A stretch of 8,891 nt of DNA, from positions 3,988-12,878 of the forward strand of contig JANLFZ010000142.1 in the NCBI GenBank assembly GCA_024653385.1, given 5' to 3'. This document shows, in pieces, positions 1-5,601 of this stretch. Origin of the DNA: Thermoguttaceae bacterium. GTDB lineage: Bacteria; Planctomycetota; Planctomycetia; Pirellulales; Thermoguttaceae. Numbering within the stretch: the first letter of the stretch is position 1; the number at the start of each line of letters is the position of its first letter. The notes below the pieces were generated by a model. That model was not told the origin of the DNA, ran no database searches, and was given only the letters and a program-made list of their open reading frames with translations. The translations under genes were made by a program, and so were the position numbers.

Positions 1-1
1 C

Positions 2-814
2 GCCAGCGCGAACTACCGCCGGGCGATCGAGCTGATCGAGTGCGGAGCCATCGGGACGGTGCGCGAGGTCGACGTCTGGACCATGGCGGCCGAAGGGGGC
101 GGCGACCGGCCCAAAGACACCCCACCCGTGCCGCCGGGGCTGGACTGGGACCTCTGGCTCGGTCCGGCGCCCGAACGGCCCTACCATCCCTGCTACCTCC
201 CGCGCCAGTGGCATTTCTGGTGGGATTTCGGCGGCGGCGTGTTGGGGAACGTGGGCTGCCACTTCATGGACCTGGCGTTCTGGGCCCTCAAGCTGCGCCA
301 CCCGACGACCATCGAAGCGCACGGACCGCCGGTCCATCCCGAGACCACGCCGAAAACGATGACCATCCGCTACGAGTTCGCCGCGCGAGGCAATCTGCCC
401 CCGGTGACACTCACCTGGTATCAGGGCCGAAGGTCGCCGCGCGCCGAACGGGGAGAGGCTCCTGCCTGGGAACCGGGTTTCCTCTTTGTGGGCGATCAAG
501 GCATGCTTCTGGTGAATTACGGCCAGCGCAAGCTCCTGCCCGAGGCGAAGTTCGCCGGCTTCAAGCCGCCGGCTCCGACCATTCCCGATTCGACCGGACA
601 TCACGCCGAATGGGTCGCGGCCTGCAAGACCGGGAGTCCGACGGGCTGCAACTTCGACTACTCAGGCGCGCTGACCGAAATGGTGCTCTTGGGCAATGTG
701 GCGTACCGCGTGGGAAAAGCCATCGCCTGGGACCCCGCCGCCCTGAAGGCGAAAGACTGCCCCGAAGCCGACGCGTTCATCCGCCGCGAGTACCGCAAGG
801 GTTGGACCCTGTGA
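2..814 (+). CDS. Gfo/Idh/MocA family oxidoreductase, C-terminal part (5' truncated)
   Basis: The frame is open from the window edge, so only the last 270 residues are visible and the true start lies upstream. The visible N-terminus (NYRRAIELIECGAIGTVREV) matches the junction between the Rossmann domain and the C-terminal domain of Gfo/Idh/MocA proteins. It is followed by a proline-rich PPVPPGLDWDLWLGPAP stretch and then the WHFWWDFGGGVLGNVGCHFMDL segment, whose histidine is conserved near the substrate site. The ending, RREYRKGWTL, is also typical. The family uses NAD(P) to oxidise or reduce sugars and related polyols; the nucleotide-binding domain is outside the window and cannot be checked. 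Planctomycetes carry many paralogues of this type, often exported, and the substrate cannot be told from sequence. It converges on the lipoprotein gene, with 66 nt between stop codons. Confidence 0.9.
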   Translation, partial: ASANYRRAIELIECGAIGTVREVDVWTMAAEGGGDRPKDTPPVPPGLDWDLWLGPAPERPYHPCYLPRQWHFWWDFGGGVLGNVGCHFMDLAFWALKLRHPTTIEAHGPPVHPETTPKTMTIRYEFAARGNLPPVTLTWYQGRRSPRAERGEAPAWEPGFLFVGDQGMLLVNYGQRKLLPEAKFAGFKPPAPTIPDSTGHHAEWVAACKTGSPTGCNFDYSGALTEMVLLGNVAYRVGKAIAWDPAALKAKDCPEADAFIRREYRKGWTL

Positions 815-847
815 CTTCGCGGGACGCGATCCGCTTGCGCAACGCGG

Positions 848-873
848 CTTGGCCAAGTCGGCCGACGGCCAAG
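848..873. terminator. Palindromic hairpin between convergent genes
   Basis: CTTGGCC (848-854) pairs perfectly with GGCCAAG (867-873), and the enclosed GTCGGCCGAC (857-866) is itself a perfect palindrome. The element lies in the 66-nt gap between two convergent stop codons, so it could serve either strand. No T-run follows on either side, so it is not a classical intrinsic terminator. It may instead protect or define the 3' ends of both messages. The structure is seen directly; the role is inferred. Confidence 0.4.
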
Positions 874-880
874 GCAGGAC

Positions 881-1372
881 TCAGGTCTCTCGAACCGACA
901 GGTGGCCGAGTTTCCACACGCCCCCTTCACGCAGGAACCAAGCCTCGCCGACGATCCCTTCGACCGCGTAGGCGAATTGGACGTAAGCCAAGTCGGTGTT
1001 GACGATGACCCTCTGGACCTCGAAGTGCGGCTTTCCCGACGCGGTAAGCTGGGCCGCGTCTTCGTAGACCACGGGAACGCCGAACTTGACGAGCGCCGGC
1101 TCGGAGGCCACCGCGGGGCCCTTGGCAATGCGCACGGGCTTGCGGTCCGGCGCTTGATCGACGTGGTAGTACGGCGCCAAGGGCTCGGCATCGAGCACCA
1201 GTTGGAGCAGTTGTCCCAGATCGGTGGTTTCGGTCTTGGCCATCGCGCGCTCCTCGGAAATGCGAGTGTTCGGAGGGGGGGGTGACGGAGAGGTCGCTGC
1301 CGGCGGCTGGCAGCCTGACATCAGCCCCAGCGCGACGAGTGCGGCAATCCTGACCTTCGGGATGGAGTACAT
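881..1372 (-). CDS. Small lipoprotein, possible partner of the adjacent zincin
   Basis: I do not recognise the family with confidence. The 163-residue product starts with a type II signal peptide: positively charged MYSIPKVR, a hydrophobic stretch (IAALVALGLM) and a lipobox ending LMSGC, with the lipidated cysteine at residue 21. A proline/serine linker (about residues 22-37) follows, then a soluble domain of about 115 residues. The end of that domain (FEVQRVIVNTDLAYVQFAYAV, then WFLREGGVWKLGHLSVRE) alternates strands and finishes with a Trp-Lys-Leu motif, as in NTF2-like folds; that fold call is weak. I chose this start because it restores the signal peptide; it begins 7 nt after the zincin stop codon, with no clear Shine-Dalgarno. 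An internal ATG at codon 44 has a good ribosome site and could make a cytoplasmic form. It is the last gene of the minus-strand cluster. Confidence 0.75.
   Translation of the reverse strand: MYSIPKVRIAALVALGLMSGCQPPAATSPSPPPPNTRISEERAMAKTETTDLGQLLQLVLDAEPLAPYYHVDQAPDRKPVRIAKGPAVASEPALVKFGVPVVYEDAAQLTASGKPHFEVQRVIVNTDLAYVQFAYAVEGIVGEAWFLREGGVWKLGHLSVRET
1250..1255 (-). promoter_or_regulatory. Internal Shine-Dalgarno for an alternative start in the lipoprotein gene
   Basis: On the minus strand GAGGAG lies exactly 6 nt before an in-frame ATG at 1243 (codon 44, reading MAKTETTDLG). This is a better ribosome site than the one at the upstream start, which has none. Use of it would give a 120-residue protein without signal peptide or lipobox. 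GAGGAG also simply encodes Glu-Glu here, so chance is possible. Confidence 0.3.
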
Positions 1373-1379
1373 GGCAAGT

Positions 1380-1811
1380 CTACCAGTAACGATCGATATC
1401 CCGGCCGTAGGCCGCCACTTCGAAGGCCTTGCCCTCTTCACCCGGCTGATCGACGCCGTCTTTCCAATCCCCCCAATGGACCGTCTCGTGGAGGATCGTC
1501 GATTCGACCAGCAACAGCATCTTGGGGTTGTTGTAGTCGGTCTCGAACTTCGCACAAATGACATCGGCAAGGTAGATGACGTCGGGGTTGTTCGCGCCGT
1601 CGAACTCCCCATTGGCGCCCGGCATCGCCCTGGCTTTCAAGATCGGCTTGCACCACGGGGTCAGCGCGATCATGCCGTGGATGGCCGACAACTCGCTGTA
1701 CCTCAGAAACGCCAGCCAGACCCGGGGCTTGAACACCACCTTGGGGAGTTCGCACCGCACCCAATTGGCGAGCTTGGGGTACTTGCTCTTGATGGACGCG
1801 TCGACGATCAT
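1380..1811 (-). CDS. Stand-alone HETVH zincin metallopeptidase (Tox-MPTase3-like)
   Basis: The 143-residue protein carries a zinc-metallopeptidase signature, ILHETVHWGDWKDG, with zinc-binding His108 and His112 and catalytic Glu109. A downstream EEGKAFEVAAYG segment (125-136) can supply the third metal ligand, probably one of Glu125, Glu126 or Glu131. The arrangement HExxHxxDxxDG followed by ExGxxFExxxYG is what I recall of the metallopeptidase toxin 3 family, a zincin domain of bacterial polymorphic toxins. Here it stands alone, without signal peptide, delivery domain or repeats. The middle part (GANGEFDGANNPDVIYLADVICAKFE) fits the strand and helix preceding the active-site helix. The ATG at 1811 is supported by AAAGGA seven bases upstream. 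It lies 53 nt after the response regulator and 7 nt before the lipoprotein gene. It may be an effector, or a domesticated protease with a housekeeping or signalling role. The protease fold is fairly sure; the toxin role is inference. Confidence 0.82.
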   Translation of the reverse strand: MIVDASIKSKYPKLANWVRCELPKVVFKPRVWLAFLRYSELSAIHGMIALTPWCKPILKARAMPGANGEFDGANNPDVIYLADVICAKFETDYNNPKMLLLVESTILHETVHWGDWKDGVDQPGEEGKAFEVAAYGRDIDRYW

Positions 1812-1818
1812 GGTCGAT

Positions 1819-1824
1819 TCCTTT
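1819..1824 (-). promoter_or_regulatory. Shine-Dalgarno of the zincin gene
   Basis: AAAGGA on the minus strand, 7 nt before the ATG at 1811. It fixes that start over the much longer frame that stays open upstream, which only shadows the response regulator gene. Confidence 0.6.
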
Positions 1825-1864
1825 GCCGAGGGACGGTCAGGACCAGAAGGAACCACACGCTCGA

Positions 1865-2629
1865 TTATCGCCGACTGCCCAGTCCGGTTGCGTCGATTCC
1901 GCCGGATTCGACGGGTTCGGCCACGAAACGGTAGCCCGCATCGCGAAGCGTCAGCAGGTATCGAGGCCGCGACGGGTCCGGTTCGATGGCCTTGCGAAGC
2001 CGCCGGATGAATTGGTCGGGGGCCCGGGTGTTCAGATCGCCGGGCAGGTCCCAGACGCGCTCCAATAGTTCGGTGCGGGGGATGATGCGTCCCTCGTTCT
2101 CGACGAAATATCGCAGCAGTTTCATCTCGAGTTGCGTCATCCGCACCGGCCGGCCCTGTACGTGGACCTCGAGCCGATCGAAGTGGATTTCCACGTCGCC
2201 GAACCGGTAGCAGTCGGTCGGCTTGTGGCCGGGCGCGGCGCGTTCCACGCGCCGCGCGTACATCGCCAGGAGGTTCTTGATCCGGCTGAGAAACTCGTCG
2301 AGATCGAACGGCTTGGTAAGGTACTGGTCGGCCCCGACGTCGAATCCGCGCGTGCGGTCCTCGGAAAGGGTCCGGGCGCTGAGGATCAAGATGGGCATCA
2401 TTTCGTCGGCCGCGCGAAGCGCCTCGCACACCGCGTAGCCGCTCATGCCCGGCAACATCAGGTCGAGCACCACGAGATCCACCTCGTTGCGGTGCTCGGC
2501 AATGTACCGCAACGCCGAAGGCCCGTCGCCCACGGTGGTCACACGATACCCTTCGGCCTCCAGGTTGAATTGGATCCCGGCGGCCAGGTGCGCTTCGTCT
2601 TCGACCACGAGAATGTGTTTGCCGTTCAT
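1865..2629 (-). CDS. OmpR/PhoB-type response regulator
   Basis: This 254-residue cytoplasmic transcription regulator has the usual two domains. The receiver (about 4-122) shows the acidic pair Glu10-Asp11, the phosphoacceptor Asp56 in VVLDLMLPG, Ser84 in LILSAR and Lys106 in TKPFD. The DNA-binding winged helix (about 141-236) includes LEVHVQGRPVRMTQLEMKLL, the recognition region RAPDQFIRRLRKAIE and the terminal hairpin LLTLRDAGYRFV. A tail of about 17 residues (VESGGIDATGLGSRR) extends past the usual end and is partly encoded by an inverted repeat. The start at 2629 overlaps the kinase stop codon by 4 nt (ATGA), so translation is probably coupled and this is the kinase's cognate partner. Targets are unknown; its own operon, with GH88 at the head, is the obvious candidate. 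The family is certain; the regulon is not. Confidence 0.96.
   Translation of the reverse strand: MNGKHILVVEDEAHLAAGIQFNLEAEGYRVTTVGDGPSALRYIAEHRNEVDLVVLDLMLPGMSGYAVCEALRAADEMMPILILSARTLSEDRTRGFDVGADQYLTKPFDLDEFLSRIKNLLAMYARRVERAAPGHKPTDCYRFGDVEIHFDRLEVHVQGRPVRMTQLEMKLLRYFVENEGRIIPRTELLERVWDLPGDLNTRAPDQFIRRLRKAIEPDPSRPRYLLTLRDAGYRFVAEPVESGGIDATGLGSRR
1891..1913 (-). other. Inverted repeat in the 3' end of the response regulator gene
   Basis: CGTCGA (1891-1896) pairs with TCGACG (1908-1913), and inside it TCCG (1898-1901) pairs with CGGA (1903-1906), flanked by a single T-T mismatch. The transcript could form a stem-loop just before the regulator's stop codon and ahead of the zincin gene. It lies within codons for the unusual C-terminal tail. 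It could reduce or stabilise expression across the 53-nt gap, but no function is demonstrated. Confidence 0.3.
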
Positions 2630-3564
2630 GATGCGATTTCGGGTGCGGACGGCACTTGGCCGGGCAGCCGCACTTCGAACACGGCGCCAGGACACGACGG
2701 CTGGTCCACCACGCGCACGGTGCCGCGGAGCCGATGCACCAGATTGCGCACAATGTACAATCCCAGACCGGTTCCCGGCTTTTCGCGTTCCAACTCGGAG
2801 CCGAGGCGGACGAACCGGCCGAACAGTTTGCGCCGCAGGCGGCGCGGGATGCCTGGTCCGTTATCGCCGATCCGGGCGACGACGGTCCGCCCGCCCTGGA
2901 GCCCGGCCACGACCTCGACGCGCGGGGGCGTGCCGGCGTATTTCACCGCGTTATCCAGCAAGTTGCGGAAAACCAGATCCAGGTCCGCACGCCGGGCACG
3001 CACCGCACAGGGCTCGACGCGCAGGACCACCGTCTCCGGCGGCACGCGGTAGCGAAGGCACACCATCTCGGCGCATTCGCGCACCAGCGGCCCCAGTTCG
3101 ACATCTTCCACTTCGCCATCGACGTACCCCGCATCCACGCGGCCCGCGTCGAGCACCTGGTTGATCAGGTGGTCCAGCCGTTCCACGTCCTCGATCATGT
3201 AGCGGTAGAAATCGGCCAGTTCGGGCCCGGTCATTTGCCGCCGCTTGAGCGTCTGGAGACAGAGCTTCAGCGAGGCGATGGGCGACTTCAGCTCGTGGGT
3301 GACGCTGTCGACGAAATTCGATTGCCGCCGGTTCAGGTTGATCGCTTTGATCGTCAGGGCGAGGTAGATCACGACCCCGGCCACGAGGAGCAGGGTGAAC
3401 GTGGTGCCGATCGACAAGAGCGCCCAGTAGACGTAGGCGAACCGGCTGTTGGCCAGTGCCCCGAACACATTCAAGATCACCCACCCGACCGTGAGCACGA
3501 CCAAGAGCAGGATCATCACCACGGCCAGGGTGATCGGCAGGCTCAGGGGGCGGCGCGGGAGCAT
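2626..3564 (-). CDS. Membrane sensor histidine kinase without extracytoplasmic domain
   Basis: The product has 312 residues. Two predicted membrane helices (about 10-33 and 47-71) are joined by a loop of only about 13 residues, so there is no periplasmic sensor domain and no visible HAMP or PAS. The HisKA domain follows, with phosphorylatable His90 in THELKSP, then a dimerisation helix to about 143. The HATPase_c domain holds the N box NLLDNAVKY (Asn205), the G1 box DNGPGI (Asp234) and the G2 box GTGLGL (265-270). It should autophosphorylate and pass phosphate to Asp56 of the regulator gene that overlaps its 3' end. I chose the ATG at 3564 because it lies 4 nt after the GH88 stop codon, implying coupled translation; a start 15 codons upstream would lie inside GH88 and add an Arg-rich head. 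The signal may come through the membrane or from a partner protein. The family call is firm. Confidence 0.95.
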   Translation of the reverse strand: MLPRRPLSLPITLAVVMILLLVVLTVGWVILNVFGALANSRFAYVYWALLSIGTTFTLLLVAGVVIYLALTIKAINLNRRQSNFVDSVTHELKSPIASLKLCLQTLKRRQMTGPELADFYRYMIEDVERLDHLINQVLDAGRVDAGYVDGEVEDVELGPLVRECAEMVCLRYRVPPETVVLRVEPCAVRARRADLDLVFRNLLDNAVKYAGTPPRVEVVAGLQGGRTVVARIGDNGPGIPRRLRRKLFGRFVRLGSELEREKPGTGLGLYIVRNLVHRLRGTVRVVDQPSCPGAVFEVRLPGQVPSAPEIAS

Positions 3565-3568
3565 CGCT

Positions 3569-4687
3569 CTAGACCCGTTGTTCCAGCGCCTTCGACAGCG
3601 CCTCGACAAAGAAGAAATCGCCCCACATGACCGATTCGTCGACCCCGAGGTTCTTGCGCGTGTGGTACACCCCGTGCTTGAGAATCCCCTCCCAGCCCGG
3701 CGTGCTGATGGCCAAGTACTCGGGATCCAAGAGCGCGTCGAGCGTCACCAGGGCGGCGTTGTGATAGATCAACGACCGCTCGTCGGACTTGGCCTGCCGG
3801 GCGAGGTCGAACAGGGCGCTTGCGGCGATGGCCGCCGCCGAGCTGTCTTTCTGCGGGCCAAAGGGCAGCGGCTGCGACAAGTCGGCGTCGAAATCCCAAT
3901 AGGGGATTTTGTCGTCGGGCAGGTGCGTAAGCCAGTACTCGGCATTCAGCTCGGCGGTCTCGCGGAACTCCTCCATGCCCGTCAGCCCGAAAACCTTGCT
4001 GAACCCGTACATCGACCAGGCCAGCCCCCGCGCCCAGCAACTGTCCGGCCGAAGGCCCTGTTGCGTGCTCTGGCGCAGAAATCGGCCGGTTTGGACGTCG
4101 AAGATCCCCTCGTGGGCCGTGGAACCGTCGGAGCGAACCAGACGCTCGCGGGTCGTCCGGCAGTGGGCCACGGCAATCCGCCGCAACTCCTTGTCGCCTG
4201 TCTGGTTGGCGGCGTAGAAGATCAGCGGCACGTTCATCATGATGTCGATGAACAGCGATTCGGGCCCGAGGAACGAGCACAGATACTGCCCCTTCTCCTG
4301 GAACCGCGTGGCCAGCGTGCGGCCCGCTTGCACGAGCACCTGCAAGAAGGCCGGATCGCCGGTCAACTCGTACCACGGCAAATAGCTGTTGAGAAAGATG
4401 AATCCCAGGTCGTGGACGTTCCGGTCGTGCTGGCGCGGTTGCAGCAACCGCGAGTAGTGCGCCGCGCGCTGCCGCCACTCGACCTCGTGTTTGCGGCGGT
4501 AGAACCGCCACATCATGCCGGTCAGGAACCCGCCGGTCCAGTCGGTCCACAACTCGCCCTCGTGGTACCACTTGCCGCCCACGGTATAGATGGGAAAGTA
4601 ATCGGGATGCCGCTCGACGAGCGACTTGACCTGCCGCTCGGCAAAGTCCAACGCGGCCTTGTATTGGGCACTTTGCTGTTCGGGCAT
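3569..4687 (-). CDS. Glycoside hydrolase family 88, unsaturated glucuronyl hydrolase
   Basis: The 372-residue protein has the full length of GH88 enzymes, which fold as an (alpha/alpha)6 barrel and remove the delta-4,5-unsaturated uronic acid from the non-reducing end of oligosaccharides made by polysaccharide lyases. Expected landmarks are present: LWTDWTGGFLTGMMW (46-60), HDLGF with Asp93, FIDIMMNVP with Asp148, SCWARGLAWSMYGF (216-229) and KDSSAAAIAASALFD. Asp93 and Asp148 correspond to the two catalytic acids (Asp88 and Asp149) of the Bacillus enzyme. The glutamine usual in RGQAW is a leucine here. There is no signal peptide, so it acts in the cytoplasm on imported oligosaccharides. The start at 4687 has GAGGAA six bases upstream. 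It heads the minus-strand cluster, with the histidine kinase 4 nt downstream, an uncommon coupling. The exact substrate (glycosaminoglycan, ulvan, gellan or other) cannot be read from the sequence; GH105 is a related but less likely alternative. Confidence 0.93.
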   Translation of the reverse strand: MPEQQSAQYKAALDFAERQVKSLVERHPDYFPIYTVGGKWYHEGELWTDWTGGFLTGMMWRFYRRKHEVEWRQRAAHYSRLLQPRQHDRNVHDLGFIFLNSYLPWYELTGDPAFLQVLVQAGRTLATRFQEKGQYLCSFLGPESLFIDIMMNVPLIFYAANQTGDKELRRIAVAHCRTTRERLVRSDGSTAHEGIFDVQTGRFLRQSTQQGLRPDSCWARGLAWSMYGFSKVFGLTGMEEFRETAELNAEYWLTHLPDDKIPYWDFDADLSQPLPFGPQKDSSAAAIAASALFDLARQAKSDERSLIYHNAALVTLDALLDPEYLAISTPGWEGILKHGVYHTRKNLGVDESVMWGDFFFVEALSKALEQRV

Positions 4688-4693
4688 GGCGGA

Positions 4694-4699
4694 TTCCTC
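4694..4699 (-). promoter_or_regulatory. Shine-Dalgarno of the GH88 gene
   Basis: GAGGAA on the minus strand, 6 nt before the ATG at 4687. It fixes the start of the first gene in the minus-strand cluster. Repeat DNA begins only 8 nt further upstream, so any promoter must lie inside or beyond the repeats; I could not identify one. Confidence 0.6.
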
Positions 4700-4706
4700 G
4701 ATATCG

Positions 4707-4869
4707 ACCCGACGCGCCGGTGAAGTAGATCACTAACCCGACGCGCCAGCGAGGGGTACCGACAACCCGACGCGCCAGGGAGATCCACACCAACCCGACG
4801 CGCCAGCGAGGGCCTCGGCGACCCGAGGCACCAGGAAGGTCCACTGCCAACCCGATGTGCTAGCTAGGA
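4707..4869 (-). repeat. Six degenerate tandem copies of a planctomycete-type intergenic repeat
   Basis: The core ACCCGACGCGCCAGCGAGG recurs with decay. Copies begin (at ACCCG) at 4707, 4736, 4765, 4793, 4821 and 4850, a period of 28-29 nt. The best copy (4787-4812) matches the reverse complement of the units at 4942 and 4996 at 25 of 26 positions; the last two (ACCCGAGGCACCAGG, ACCCGATGTGCTAGC) are the most decayed. Intervening bases are unrelated. The block occupies the region upstream of the GH88 operon. No coding sequence is credible in it. Confidence 0.85.
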
Positions 4870-4884
4870 CGGGTGGGGACAGCC

Positions 4885-5021
4885 CCCTCTCGCTGGCGCT
4901 TCGGGCTGGTGTTGCGGTACCCGTGAGGCGGCCGACGAACGCCCTCGCTGGCGCTTCGGGTTGGTGTCAGGTCGCCGGTTACGTAACGACGGCCACCCTC
5001 GCTGGCGCTTCGGGTTGGTGT
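4885..5021 (+). repeat. Three copies of the same repeat in the opposite orientation
   Basis: CCCTCGCTGGCGCTTCGGG followed by TTGGTGT occurs at 4942-4967 and 4996-5021, identical over 26 nt, and with small changes at 4885-4912. The copies are 54-55 nt apart, about twice the period of the left block. The antisense translation reads NPKRQRG, a peptide I recall from many over-predicted planctomycete proteins, which marks this as a dispersed genomic repeat. The two blocks face each other across about 15 nt near 4870-4884, so the whole region is a large imperfect inverted repeat. The rest of the 424-nt intergenic region (to 5111) shows no gene. Confidence 0.88.
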
Positions 5022-5027
5022 CGTGGA

Positions 5028-5033
5028 GATAAT
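5028..5033 (+). promoter_or_regulatory. Possible -10 element for trmL
   Basis: GATAAT sits in the only AT-richer patch (about 5026-5047) of the intergenic region, 79 nt before the trmL start and right after the last repeat copy. No convincing -35 hexamer is correctly spaced, so this is a weak candidate based on position and composition. Confidence 0.22.
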
Positions 5034-5111
5034 ACGTACGATTTTCATCGTAGCCGCCGCGGGCGAGCGCGTAAAGAAGAGGTGGAATAGCCCACCAGGG
5101 ACTACCATTCC

Positions 5112-5588
5112 ATGGACCGCGTCTTGCACATCGTACTGTACCAGCCGGAAATCCCCGCCAACGCCGGGGCCATCGGGCGGACATGCGTCGCCGTGGGGGC
5201 CAAGCTGTGGCTCGTCCGTCCCTTGGGCTTCCGCCTCAACGACCGCCAGTTGCGCCGCGCGGGGCTCGACTACTGGCAACACCTGGACTGGGAGGCGGTC
5301 GACGACTGGGACCGTCTGGTCGGCCGGCTGTCCGCGCCGGATCACCCGATCTGGTTCTTTTCGAAAACCGCCCCGCGGCTGTACACCGAGGCCCGGTTCC
5401 ATCGCGGCGACGTGTTGGTGTTCGGCAGCGAGACGCAGGGGTTGCCGCCGTCGCTTCTGGCCGCGCATGGTGAGCGCTGCCTGCGGATCCCGATGCGCCG
5501 CCAGGCCCGCAGCTTGAACCTCTCGGTGAGCGTGGCAGTGGCCGCGTACGAGGCGATTCGCCAGTTGGGATTGGGGAATGGGGATTAG
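5112..5588 (+). CDS. trmL: tRNA (cytidine/uridine-34 2'-O)-methyltransferase
   Basis: The 158-residue protein is the same size as E. coli TrmL (YibK), a minimal SPOUT methyltransferase without an added RNA-binding domain. The enzyme methylates the 2'-O of wobble nucleotide 34 of leucine tRNAs using S-adenosylmethionine. Visible motifs are PEIPANAGAIGR (12-23; Asn17 and Arg23 are the conserved motif-1 residues), VFGSETQGLP (103-112) and IPM (126-128) with RSLNLSVSVAVAAYEA (133-148), which form the trefoil knot that binds the cofactor. The ATG at 5112 is the only start after an in-frame stop at 5088; a modest CCAGGGA lies about 10 nt upstream. The last six residues (GLGNGD) and the stop codon are encoded by a G-run repeat. 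It is a housekeeping gene standing alone between carbohydrate genes, transcribed away from GH88. Confidence 0.96.
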   Translation: MDRVLHIVLYQPEIPANAGAIGRTCVAVGAKLWLVRPLGFRLNDRQLRRAGLDYWQHLDWEAVDDWDRLVGRLSAPDHPIWFFSKTAPRLYTEARFHRGDVLVFGSETQGLPPSLLAAHGERCLRIPMRRQARSLNLSVSVAVAAYEAIRQLGLGNGD

Positions 5589-5601
5589 GGATTGGGGAGG
5601 G
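5567..5601 (+). repeat. GGGATT-type G-run repeat, potential G-quadruplex
   Basis: Six G-runs occur at 5567-5569, 5573-5576, 5580-5583, 5588-5590, 5594-5597 and 5599-5601, separated by ATT, AAT, ATTA, ATT and A. Loops of 1-4 nt between runs of three or four G satisfy the standard G-quadruplex pattern. The stretch spans the last codons and stop of trmL and fills the 13-nt gap to the convergent gene. I recall similar GGGATT/GGGGAAT strings between planctomycete genes. It could act in transcript ending; that is inference. Confidence 0.7.

Noticed and set aside
1373..1612. Extension of the lipoprotein frame upstream to 1612
   Set aside because: It overlaps the zincin gene, is Ser/Thr/Arg low-complexity, and would bury the clear signal peptide and lipobox.
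1812..2753. Long N-terminal extension of the zincin frame
   Set aside because: The extension is Arg/Pro-rich, overlaps the response regulator and part of the kinase gene in another frame, and the ATG at 1811 has its own Shine-Dalgarno.
3449..4723. Open frame of 424 codons on the plus strand opposite GH88 and the kinase
   Set aside because: Antisense shadow: the minus strand encodes well-conserved GH88 and histidine kinase motifs across the same span.
4885..5021. CRISPR-like array (repeats of 26-28 nt with 28-29 nt spacers)
   Set aside because: Only three copies in this orientation, six decayed copies in the other at a different spacing, no cas genes, and the unit resembles a dispersed planctomycete repeat.
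4857..5090. Small open frames in the divergent intergenic region
   Set aside because: Their translations are made of repeat-derived peptides such as LAGASGW and NPKRQRG; there is no ribosome site or conserved domain.
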